A stretch of DNA of 64,000 nt from Lachnospiraceae bacterium (GTDB lineage: Bacteria > Bacillota > Clostridia > Lachnospirales > Lachnospiraceae), in NCBI GenBank assembly GCA_009911035.1, contig QXWO01000007.1, positions 1 to 64,000 of the forward strand. The letters run 5' to 3'. Below are positions 16,100 to 23,819 of this stretch, in pieces (the stretch's first letter is position 1; every line of letters starts with the position of its first letter). The position numbers were made by a program, and so were the translations under genes. The notes under the pieces are model-generated. The model was given only the letters and a program-made list of their open reading frames with translations, had not been told where the DNA came from and ran no database searches.

Positions 16100-18286
16100 T
16101 CACATACCGTCCAACCTCTGCCTTGCGATCAGTTCTGCAAAGTACCCGTTCTTCTCCATGAGTTCCTCATAATTGCCATCCTCTATTATTTTCCCTTTCT
16201 CCAGCACGATGATCCGGTCACACTGGCGGATGGTAGAGAGTCTGTGGGCAATGACAATACGCGTACACTTAAGCCCGTCCAGGGAGCGGGACACCTTTTT
16301 CTGGGTCAGGTTGTCCAGCGCACTGGTAGCCTCATCTAACAGAAGAATCCTGGGTCTGGGCGCAATGGCTCTTGCAATTAACAGCCGCTGCCTCTGTCCC
16401 CCGGAAATTCCTCCCTGCCCTTCGGAAATCACCGTATGCATTCCCATGGGCATACGCCGGATATCCTCCGCAATGCCTGCAAGCTCCGCCGCCTCCCAGG
16501 CTTCTTCCATAGTAAGATGCGGGGCGCAGATGGTAATATTGGAGAAAATATCCCCGGAAAACAGCCTGCCGCTCTGCATCACCACACCGATTTTACTGCG
16601 CAGGGATTTTAAATCCATACTGGCGATATCCCTGCCGTCATAGTAAATGGCGCCCTTCTGTGGTGTCTCAAACCCAAGCAGAAGCCTGAGCAGGGTAGAC
16701 TTCCCGCATCCGGTAGCCCCCACCAGAGCTACATACTGACCCGGCCTTATTTTCAGGGAAAGGTCGTCCACCACAAGAGGCATACTCTCACGGTAACGGA
16801 AGGATACATTGCTGAATTCTATACTTCCTGAAAGCCGTGTCACCACCTGTTTGCCCTCCGACACTTCCGGCGCCGTTTCCAGAATAGGTCCCGTCATTTT
16901 AAGGATGGGACGGAGCTGTGCCACAGACAGCACAATCCCTGTCAGGGAGGAAAAAGCGCCGGAAACCATTCCATAGGCGGCAGTAAAAGCATAATAATCT
17001 GCCACCGAAATCCCGCTTTTTGCCGCAGCATAATACATGATAATGGTTCCGCATAAGGAAATTGCAGTCAGCAGTACGCCGTTTATCTTTAAAAACAGGG
17101 GCGGGTCGTAGGAAAGCCTTGCTCCTTCTGCGTAAACCTTTCCCCACTGGGCAAAGGCACGCTTCTCCGCGCCGGAAAGTTTAATCTTCTGCACCCCCGA
17201 AATAAGGGAATAGGTCATGCCGCTTTCCTTTGCCCCATTTTCCATCTGCTTTTCGCTGACCCGTATCTGCATCAGTGCAGAAATCATCGAAAATGCTACC
17301 GTCACCAGTATGATTACCAGGGAAGGAACCACCAGCGCCGGCGCATAGGCAAAAATCTGGGTAATGTATACCATGGAAAACACTGCGGTAAATCCTGTGG
17401 AAAATACCAGGGATACCAGCATGGAACAAAGCGTATTGATATTGCCCGCCCTGCCTGCCAGCTCCCCAGGGCTGTATTTCTGGAAAAAATCCGCCGGAAG
17501 GGATAAAATGCGCATCATTACTGCAGCCTGTACCTGCATCCCCATCTTGGTGCCAATACGCTGCATCAGCATGGATCTGACCGATTCCACCAGCAGGGAA
17601 CTGACCCTGACACACACAAGAAAAAATGTGACCGACAGAAACAAACGCATATTACCGCCTGTGACCACCTGTGAAAAAATAATATAGTTCAGTTTCGGAG
17701 AAAGCATTCCCAATAACGTAAGCCCCAGCACTGCTGTCAGGAACATTCCCACATCGAAGGGCGACAAAGTCCCGGCAATATAGCGCATAAGCTCCGGTAT
17801 TCCGATTGATTTCATGGGAAGAGGCTTATAAAAACACAGTGCCTCCTCCGCGATCCCTTCCCCTGTATTCCTGTCAATCCTTATCTGTCTGCCGGAAGCC
17901 TCATCCAGATAGCTGTAGCCGCCGGTCCAGTCCGGGATCAGGGCGATCACAGTGCCGTCCTTTTTCAATGTACCCAGCATGGCTCCAAAAGCGTCCCTGT
18001 ACCACTCCCCCTCCAGCTTTACCCTGCGCCGCATGATGCCGCAGGGGCGCAGCAGATATTCTAACTGGTCATTGATGTCTTTTACATCCTCCGGTATTTC
18101 TGAAGGCTTCACATGATAAAATTTCAGTATCTCATCTATGGCGCATTTCGCTCGTATCCTGTCATCTTTCATGGCGGCCGAAATCCGCGTACCCAGCACA
18201 GCTCCCGCAATGCCCACAAGGGAATCCTCCAGCATCTCGTCGTCGCTGCACATCCGTTGGCGGATCTGTTCGTCAAACCATCCCAT
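16100..18286 (-). CDS. NHLM-type bacteriocin ABC transporter, ATP-binding/permease
   Basis: 728 residues. A poorly conserved N-terminal region of about 165 residues replaces the C39 peptidase. Six membrane helices follow at about residues 170-445, then an ATPase domain with GATGCGKST, the ISGGQRQRL signature and LLLDEATSA. This is the layout of the second exporter of NHLM bacteriocin systems. It probably pairs with the C39 transporter upstream to move the two leader peptides. AGGAG precedes the ATG. The 3' end was duplicated to 15619-15675. Confidence 0.85.
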   Translation of the reverse strand: MGWFDEQIRQRMCSDDEMLEDSLVGIAGAVLGTRISAAMKDDRIRAKCAIDEILKFYHVKPSEIPEDVKDINDQLEYLLRPCGIMRRRVKLEGEWYRDAFGAMLGTLKKDGTVIALIPDWTGGYSYLDEASGRQIRIDRNTGEGIAEEALCFYKPLPMKSIGIPELMRYIAGTLSPFDVGMFLTAVLGLTLLGMLSPKLNYIIFSQVVTGGNMRLFLSVTFFLVCVRVSSLLVESVRSMLMQRIGTKMGMQVQAAVMMRILSLPADFFQKYSPGELAGRAGNINTLCSMLVSLVFSTGFTAVFSMVYITQIFAYAPALVVPSLVIILVTVAFSMISALMQIRVSEKQMENGAKESGMTYSLISGVQKIKLSGAEKRAFAQWGKVYAEGARLSYDPPLFLKINGVLLTAISLCGTIIMYYAAAKSGISVADYYAFTAAYGMVSGAFSSLTGIVLSVAQLRPILKMTGPILETAPEVSEGKQVVTRLSGSIEFSNVSFRYRESMPLVVDDLSLKIRPGQYVALVGATGCGKSTLLRLLLGFETPQKGAIYYDGRDIASMDLKSLRSKIGVVMQSGRLFSGDIFSNITICAPHLTMEEAWEAAELAGIAEDIRRMPMGMHTVISEGQGGISGGQRQRLLIARAIAPRPRILLLDEATSALDNLTQKKVSRSLDGLKCTRIVIAHRLSTIRQCDRIIVLEKGKIIEDGNYEELMEKNGYFAELIARQRLDGM

Positions 18287-18331
18287 ATTCTTTCTCTCCT
18301 ATATCATATTTAGCGGATAATATCCGGATTT

Positions 18332-20548
18332 TCAATCATTGGAAACCAGTTCGGCATACATGCCGCCCTTTGCATACAGTTCCTCATGAGTTCCCCTCTC
18401 TACCACTTTTCCGCGATCCATCACAATTATCTCATCGCAGTCCCGGACAGTAGAAAGGCGGTGGGCAACCACAATACAGGTAATCCCCCTGTCCTTAATC
18501 GCACTGACCACCTCATACTCCGTCCTTGCGTCCAATGCGGAGGTCGCTTCATCCAGAATCAGGATGGTTGGATCCTGGGCAAGCACCCTGGCAATTTCCA
18601 TCCTCTGGCGCTGTCCTCCGGAAAAATCCCTGCCGTCCTCGCTGATACGGTAGGAATAGCCGCCTTCCCTCTGCATGATATCCTCATGGAGCTTTGCATC
18701 CCGGGCGGCCATAATGACCTCAAACTCCTCAATGGATTTGTCCCACATTCTGATATTGCCCGCTATGGTATCCTCAAACAGGATAATATCCTGGTCAACC
18801 ACTGCCAGCGAACCCGTAAACACATTCCTGTCAATCTCACCCATGGACTTCCCATCAAAAAGAATCTCCCCCTTCCATGGCTGATACAGGCCGGAAAGCA
18901 GTTTGGAAACCGTAGATTTTCCACACCCTGAGGGCCCCACAAAAGCCACACGGCTTCCCGGTTTTAAGGTCAGGTTAAAATCTTCTATCAACGGCTCCGA
19001 AAGCCTGGAATAGCCGAAAGTAACATTTTTTATCTCCACACTGCCGGAGAGCTTTCTGAATTCCTCCGTGCCGGATTCTTCACCGGGCCGGTTCCCTCCT
19101 GCCCCGCCGGATGCCTTCCCATAACAGACATCGGAAGGATACTCCATCACATCCTCAATCCGCTCCATCTGGGTGCGCATCTCCTGAATCTTCTGCCCTG
19201 CCGTGATTAAGTTTACGGCCGGAGACATAAAGGAAGCCATGAAACCCTGAAAAGCCATGATCATACCGGCAGTAAAGCGCCCCTGCATGGTCAGATATAC
19301 CCCCAGCATCAGCACTGCAGCTCCCGAAAGGGAAGATACCAGGGAGGGAAGCAGTCCTAAATACTGGTTCAGTCTGGCATACTTTACCGCCTGCACATTA
19401 ACGCTTGCCTGATACCCCGCCCACTTTTCAAAATATCCGTTTTCCGCGCCGTTTGCTTTGATTGTCTCTATCATTTCAATGCCGGACACCGTTGCGCTTG
19501 CCAGTTTACCGCTGTCCCGCATCTGCACCCTTGTAATATTGACACGCTTTCTGGATATCAACTGCGACAGCCCAAGATTGCAAAGAATGGACAGTATGCC
19601 CACAAGGGTAAGCAGCGGACTGTAGCGCAGCATTACCGCCAGATAAAACACCATCATTGCCATATCAATCAAAAGAGGCGCAAACAGATTCACCAGGCTG
19701 CCCGCTGCCGAAGCGTTCATCCCCTGCCTCTGCTGGATATCTCCAGCCATGCGCTGGGAAAAAAACTCCATGGGCAGATGAAGTACCTTCCAGAGATAAG
19801 AAGCCGAACCCGTGACCGCAAACCTGCCATATATTTTCAGAGAATAAAGCGTCGATAATAAAGAAACCAAAAGCCTCACTGCCGCATATCCCATGAAGGC
19901 ACCCACAAAAGGCCAAAGCCAGTCAGGGTTCTTCCCGGTCAGCAGTCGGTCCATAAAAACCCTTGGGAAAACCGAAGCCACAATTCCAAGAAGAGAACTG
20001 ATGACTGCGGCAAGCACCACATAGGCTACTGCTTCCCCTGCCCCGGCCATCCGCTTTTTCACAAATCCTGCAACACTCTTTGGCTTCCCGTCGGGAACAA
20101 ACTCCTCCCCCGGCTCAAAGAGCAGGCAGACTCCCGTAAAGGACTGATCAAAGGTTTTCATGGAAACAGTATAGTTCCCTCTTGCAGGGTCGTTTAGATA
20201 AACCTTATTCCCTTTAAAGCCGTTAAGTACCACAAAATGATTGAAATTCCAGTGGATAATGCAGGGAAAAATTCCGCTGCGCCTTAAAGCATCCGGTTCA
20301 AACCGAAATCCCCTGGCTGTCAGTCCGTAACTTCTGGCTGCCAGCAGCAGATTTTTGGCATTGGAACCATCTCTCGACACCCCACAGTCTGCACGTACCT
20401 GCTCTAAGGGAATCCACTTTCCATAATAAGCAAGTATCATGGCAAGAGACGCCGCACCGCACTCCAATGCTTCCATCTGCATGATCACCGGCACCTTCGC
20501 ATATCCTCTGCCCACTGGACGTTTCCGTGTATTCTTATGTAAACTCAT
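18332..20548 (-). CDS. C39-peptidase ABC transporter (leader-cleaving exporter)
   Basis: 738 residues from the ATG at 20548, chosen for the GGGAGAG site; the frame opens at 20569. The N-terminal C39 peptidase has the cysteine in MEALECGAASLAMILAYYG, the histidine in NHFVVLNGF and the aspartate in LNDPARG. Six membrane helices follow, then an ATPase domain with GPSGCGKST, FSGGQRQRM and LILDEATSALD. This class cuts after double-glycine leaders and exports the core, fitting the two GG precursors downstream. A 45-base gap separates it from the second transporter. Confidence 0.9.
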   Translation of the reverse strand: MSLHKNTRKRPVGRGYAKVPVIMQMEALECGAASLAMILAYYGKWIPLEQVRADCGVSRDGSNAKNLLLAARSYGLTARGFRFEPDALRRSGIFPCIIHWNFNHFVVLNGFKGNKVYLNDPARGNYTVSMKTFDQSFTGVCLLFEPGEEFVPDGKPKSVAGFVKKRMAGAGEAVAYVVLAAVISSLLGIVASVFPRVFMDRLLTGKNPDWLWPFVGAFMGYAAVRLLVSLLSTLYSLKIYGRFAVTGSASYLWKVLHLPMEFFSQRMAGDIQQRQGMNASAAGSLVNLFAPLLIDMAMMVFYLAVMLRYSPLLTLVGILSILCNLGLSQLISRKRVNITRVQMRDSGKLASATVSGIEMIETIKANGAENGYFEKWAGYQASVNVQAVKYARLNQYLGLLPSLVSSLSGAAVLMLGVYLTMQGRFTAGMIMAFQGFMASFMSPAVNLITAGQKIQEMRTQMERIEDVMEYPSDVCYGKASGGAGGNRPGEESGTEEFRKLSGSVEIKNVTFGYSRLSEPLIEDFNLTLKPGSRVAFVGPSGCGKSTVSKLLSGLYQPWKGEILFDGKSMGEIDRNVFTGSLAVVDQDIILFEDTIAGNIRMWDKSIEEFEVIMAARDAKLHEDIMQREGGYSYRISEDGRDFSGGQRQRMEIARVLAQDPTILILDEATSALDARTEYEVVSAIKDRGITCIVVAHRLSTVRDCDEIIVMDRGKVVERGTHEELYAKGGMYAELVSND

Positions 20549-20584
20549 TTTTTCTCTCCCAAAGTACATATAAAAACCATATCG

Positions 20585-21058
20585 TCAGTTGAATATAAAA
20601 AAGGCCGGTGCAATGCTCTCCACCACTACTTCTCCCTCATAAACCCCGTCCGCAAGTTCTGTGTCCGCCGCAGCCATATAAACCCATTCCCCGTCTGCAA
20701 ATCCTCCTATATGCATGGCGTAAGGCGTCAGCGCCCCATAGGCCTGTGCCGGCACATCGGAAACGGACAAAATGCTGTACCCTTTTCCTCTTATCTCCAC
20801 CTGCATTCCGACGGCAACCTGCTCCCTGTCCGTTTCTTTTATATAGCACATAAGCGTTCCGTCTTTCACAACAACGGGCGCTTTGATCACCGTGTCCAAA
20901 TGCCCAAAAATCCCCCAGACACACACACACGCCAGCAAAAGCATCACTGCCCCCATGATCATCCACATGCCGGTTCCTGTAACCTTTATATAATCATCCA
21001 ACTGCTCCGGGGAAGAGATCCGTTTCATACTCTTCTCCCTGTAAATCTTTTTTTCCAT
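20585..21058 (-). CDS. Short HlyD-like secretion adaptor of the bacteriocin operon
   Basis: 157 residues from the ATG at 21058 (AAGGAG 9 bases upstream). One membrane helix at about residues 31-52 is followed by a small beta-rich domain (IKAPVVVKDGTLMCYI, then VAVGMQVEIRGK). NHLM secretion proteins of the HlyD type are usually over 400 residues with a long coiled-coil hairpin; this one lacks it. In a Gram-positive cell a short adaptor may suffice. It is the first gene of the operon, so the promoter should lie in 21,059-21,269, where I cannot pick one. Confidence 0.65.
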   Translation of the reverse strand: MEKKIYREKSMKRISSPEQLDDYIKVTGTGMWMIMGAVMLLLACVCVWGIFGHLDTVIKAPVVVKDGTLMCYIKETDREQVAVGMQVEIRGKGYSILSVSDVPAQAYGALTPYAMHIGGFADGEWVYMAAADTELADGVYEGEVVVESIAPAFFIFN

Positions 21059-21269
21059 ATTTCTCTGCTCCTTATCTCTTCCAAAGGCACACTGCCGTAC
21101 AGCATTTCCCCATCCGGTATTCCCTGAATGCAAAATACCCGCTCCATGCGGCAGACTCCTGACTATATCGTACCTGCCAGTCATTTGATTGAAGACAGTT
21201 TACCATAAAATTTTCCTGTATTTTGGGTTTAGGGATACATCGCATTTTTTTCAACATCATTTGCAAATT
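21059..21269. other. Leader region of the bacteriocin operon
   Basis: A minus-strand frame of 64 residues runs through here but it has no ribosome binding site and no leader motif, so it is not called. The region should carry the operon promoter, possibly ECF-dependent. It is also the joint between the bacteriocin operon and the truncated Maff2 gene. Confidence 0.4.
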
Positions 21270-21422
21270 TTATAAAGGAGATTTCATACATGGTATCTTT
21301 GCACCTGGGTTATCATTCCCGTAACCCTCAAGCAGGTTGATGACGCCCCATACCGCAAGACCAGCCCCAAGAGCAACTACCAGTGTCTGCAAAATTGTGA
21401 TTGCTGAAGTAAAAAATGCCAT
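21270..21422 (-). pseudogene. Maff2-family ICE protein, 3' truncated
   Basis: 50 codons reading MAFFTSAITILQTLVVALGA, then GVINLLEGYGNDNPGAK, the hydrophobic pilin-like (TrbC/VirB2 type) protein found in Tn1549-type conjugative elements. After GAK the sequence departs from the family and stops 8 residues later, so the second membrane helix is lost. A GAGG site precedes the ATG. It shows that the bacteriocin operon sits in, or was joined to, a conjugative element backbone. Confidence 0.8.
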
Positions 21423-21557
21423 ATAACTACCTCTCTTTCTGCCGCTATGCGGCCTGATAAATTGATGGTTTTCTTTTTTCCCAAAATGAACTGACCGGAT
21501 TTTTCACTGTCCTGTCCATGTTCCGGGGAAAAAACAGCAGCCATTCCCTGACTGCCG

Positions 21558-21585
21558 CAAAAAAAGCCGCTGATAATCTGCGGCT
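21558..21585 (-). terminator. Rho-independent terminator
   Basis: Stem AGCCGC/GCGGCT with a 9-base loop followed on the minus strand by a run of seven T. It lies 36 bases after the gene ending at 21621 and would end that transcript. Confidence 0.75.
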
Positions 21586-21620
21586 GCTTCCATGCTGTAA
21601 TATTTTACATCATGCTATAT

Positions 21621-21854
21621 TCAGTTTTTAAAATGCATTCCTATTGAGCGCAAATGGACGCACCTGTTTTCTTTATCCTTCCACCTCCCCAGCATGGTAA
21701 TACTGCCATTTCCCGTCCGGCATTTCTGGCGTTCTTCCTCTACAAGCCCATAAACATGGCCTAAATGTATGATAAAATCCTCTTTTCCCATAGGCTCCAT
21801 TATCTCCGTATCAATACGCTTTCCCAAACAGCAACTATCCTTGCAATACTCCAT
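21621..21854 (-). CDS. Hypothetical small protein
   Basis: 77 residues from an ATG that overlaps the end of the preceding gene by 20 bases. The body includes MEPMGKEDFIIHLGHVYGLVEEERQ and a basic C-terminus. No family is recognised. The tight overlap and the shared terminator at 21558 support coupled expression with the 88-aa gene. It could instead be one broken protein split by a frameshift. Confidence 0.4.
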   Translation of the reverse strand: MEYCKDSCCLGKRIDTEIMEPMGKEDFIIHLGHVYGLVEEERQKCRTGNGSITMLGRWKDKENRCVHLRSIGMHFKN

Positions 21855-22101
21855 CAATATATTCAAGAATTTCCTGCTCCGATATGTCATATGGCATAGG
21901 ATCAACGTCTTCAAAACAGCCATTTTCCGCATAAGAACGGTTATCCGTCCATTCCAGCACCCAAAAGTCCTTCGGTGTTGTCACTTTGAAAAATTCTCCG
22001 TAAAGCGTCCAGCAGATACCTGAAGATGCCAGTTCCACCCTCTCTGCACCCAGCCCATAAAATCTGTTTTCAACGATTGCCCTGATTTGTTCCCTGTTCA
22101 T
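21835..22101 (-). CDS. Hypothetical 88-aa protein
   Basis: 88 residues, acidic, with aromatic patches: ELASSGICWTLYGEFFKV, then DFWVLEWTDNRSYAENG, then SEQEILEYIDGVLQG. No signal or membrane helix. The size and composition are like small immunity-type proteins of mobile elements, but I do not recognise a named family. The open frame is clean and continues directly into the overlapping 77-aa gene. Confidence 0.5.
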   Translation of the reverse strand: MNREQIRAIVENRFYGLGAERVELASSGICWTLYGEFFKVTTPKDFWVLEWTDNRSYAENGCFEDVDPMPYDISEQEILEYIDGVLQG

Positions 22102-22209
22102 TTTTACCCCAATCCAATTTTCCTTTTACAGAATAACTTTAGCATATGGTAAATCACTTTTCTACCCTATTGTTTTTGCATAATTCTATCTGCCTCCTTT
22201 TCTGCTTCC

Positions 22210-22349
22210 CTATTCTCTTCCACTTTCCATATCCCCAATCGTTGTTCCGTCCACCTCAATCAGTTCAAATCCCTCATCTGTCCGCAGTTTCAGCCTGTGT
22301 TCCAGATACCCTTCCACATCAAAAGTATTCTTCTTGTCATATCTGTATG
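22210..22349 (-). pseudogene. C-terminal fragment of an ICE polyvalent protein
   Basis: The minus-strand frame reads YDKKNTFDVEGYLEHRLKL, then GFELIEVDGTTIGDME before a stop. The IEVDG.TIGD ending is typical of the C-terminus of large multidomain proteins (LPD-type) of Tn1549-like elements. An in-frame stop lies just upstream and the rest of the gene is absent. Confidence 0.55.
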
Positions 22350-22393
22350 ATTAACATTGAGATACCAAAATTCAAATTTGAGGAGTGACAGAC

Positions 22394-22795
22394 ATGGAAT
22401 TTCCTTTTTATGATTCACCCGATACTGCTACGATTATCTGTTGCCATATATTGGAGCGTCAGGCACCTATTCTATATGTATCACATGATGAAGATGACGG
22501 AATGTGGAAATTACTATGCGGAGAAACACACGAAACAGATGTAGCAAAGCTAGTACATCGATAAATAAATTTCTAGCCATATGGTACAGAATGAATTTTC
22601 ATATGCAAGGCGGAGGAATGAGGCGTAGCGGAGTCTATATCGATTGACGACAACGCGGCAAATGGAAATTCAGGCAAGTCATATGGCTGGTTACTTATTA
22701 TTCGATGTACTAGTATCTTTAAAATGGGCTTTTGATTTAGATAACTCTGTCAGTACTTTAAAGGATATGCCTTGCGGTTACTATGCAGAAAGAAA
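22394..22795 (+). pseudogene. Small immunity-like gene split by a MITE
   Basis: After a GAGGAG site the ATG at 22394 opens MEFPFYDSPDTATIICCHIL, then LYVSHDEDDGMWKLLCG up to DVAKLV. Beyond an insertion of about 155 bp the frame resumes as SLKWAFDLDNSV, then DMPCGYYAERK. The joined product matches a common small protein (DUF2185-like immunity group) found beside toxins. The insertion introduces a stop at 22564. The 3' end past 22795 is also lost, running into a terminator. Confidence 0.6.
22554..22709. mobile_element. MITE with about 55-bp terminal inverted repeats
   Basis: The ends are inverted copies: TACATCGA at the left and TCGATGTA at the right. The match continues inward with few mismatches through AGCCATATG and GAATTT-CAT-TGC. 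CTAG flanks both sides (22550-22553 and 22710-22713), a possible 4-bp target duplication. If the true ends are CATCGA, the duplication would be TA, as for IS630/Tc1 elements. There is no transposase inside. The insertion interrupts the gene at 22394. Confidence 0.75.
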
Positions 22796-22821
22796 ACCCT
22801 TCCCCCGGAAAGAGAGAAGGG
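22793..22821 (-). terminator. Terminator of the ICE gene fragments to the right
   Basis: Stem CCCTTC/GAAGGG with partial pairing inside the loop, followed on the minus strand by TTTTCTTTC. A tiny minus-strand frame (MLIFNDTEEKAVEKAI, stop near 22847) lies between it and 22959; it is too short to call. Confidence 0.5.
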
Positions 22822-22958
22822 CATTTGCCATTATTCTGTTACCACCGGTATCTCACCGACAAAGTTATGGCTTTCTCAACTGCTTTTTCCTCGGTATCAT
22901 TGAATATCAGCATGGCTATTTTCCCGACAAACCTCACCTCCTGTCATGCTGACTTTTT

Positions 22959-23072
22959 TCAGGCAAAGCGGATTCGTTTGCTGTAATGCCGTAAAACCTC
23001 ATCCACGGCTTCCGGCTCGCCGTTTGTCGCCCGGACAATGGTTTCATATGGCACAAGGTTAGTATTCCCCAT
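22959..23072 (-). pseudogene. ICE helix-turn-helix protein, truncated
   Basis: 37 residues MGNTNLVPYETIVRATNGEP, then EAVDEVLRHYSKRIRFA. This is the start of the small HTH protein that follows the sigma-70-like gene in Tn1549-type elements. Full copies run about twice as long, so the 3' half is missing. It overlaps the end of the sigma fragment in another frame. Confidence 0.6.
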
Positions 23073-23288
23073 GTGAAAATCCTTCCATTTCTTTCTGCAA
23101 TATCTGTAATGCGCTGTGTATGTAATGCCATGCCGTACTCTTACAATGCCCGTATAAATCCGCGATTTCCTGCTGTGTGTAATTCCCGAAAAAGTAAAGG
23201 TAAATGATTTCCCTCTTTTTCTCCGGCAGGGATAACAGGGCGGCGGCAAGTTCCCCATTGGTGAGGATAATTGTCTGACCACAGATTG
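23059..23288 (-). pseudogene. Sigma-70-like ICE protein, C-terminal fragment
   Basis: The frame reads LAAALLSLPEKKREIIYLYF, then FGNYTQQEIADLYGHCKSTA and LQILQKEMEGFSHGEY before the stop. This is region 4 of the sigma-70 family protein that regulates Tn1549-type elements. Region 2 is missing: the 5' end breaks at about 23288, next to the truncated WYL regulator. Confidence 0.75.
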
Positions 23289-23298
23289 TAACAGGGTA

Positions 23299-23766
23299 TT
23301 ATTCGTAAGGTGATTTGAGAAATTCGTCTGATGTGCTTAGAGGGTAGAACTTTTCTTCTGTGAGGTATTCAAAGGATATTTCTCTTTGCCGGATACAATG
23401 CTCCCAGTCTGAAAAATCAACTTCAATCCAATTTGTAGATTTTATCTGAAATAAACCGCTTAACTTTGTAAGCAATTCATTAGAATTTTTTTCTGTGGTC
23501 GCAATCATTCCTTGTAATGCTGTTAGCATTTGTTCCTGTTCTTGTTCAGAAAGCAAAGATTTATCCAACGTATAATCGTTAAGAATAAAAATGCCTCCCC
23601 CTTTTCCCTGTGTTGCATAAATAGGGATTCCAGTGCTGCTTATGGCGTCAATATCTCTGTAAATGGTTCTGATTGATACTTCAGATTTTTGAGCAAGTTC
23701 GGGGGCGGTTGCCTTTCCATTCTGTAAAAGATAGTACACAATTCTAAATAATCTGCTTTCCCGCAT
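23299..23766 (-). pseudogene. YafY-like HTH/WYL regulator, truncated
   Basis: 155 residues from the ATG at 23766 (GGGAGGTGA site). The winged HTH domain includes LFRIVYYLLQNGKATAPELA and VSIRTIYRDIDAISSTGIPI. The linker then leads into IRQREISFEYL, where the WYL domain begins, and the protein ends 20 residues later. Family members are about 300 residues, so most of the ligand-sensing WYL domain is gone. The DNA-binding half may still fold. It lies between ICE fragments and the S8 peptidase, next to the element boundary. Confidence 0.7.
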
Positions 23767-23819
23767 TTTCGTCACCTCCCGTATATTATAACACATAAAC
23801 TTGTCAATAGAATGTCATG

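Noticed and set aside
21072-21266. Third bacteriocin precursor before the adaptor gene
   Set aside because: The 64-residue frame has no double-glycine leader, no ribosome binding site and no likeness to the two real precursors.
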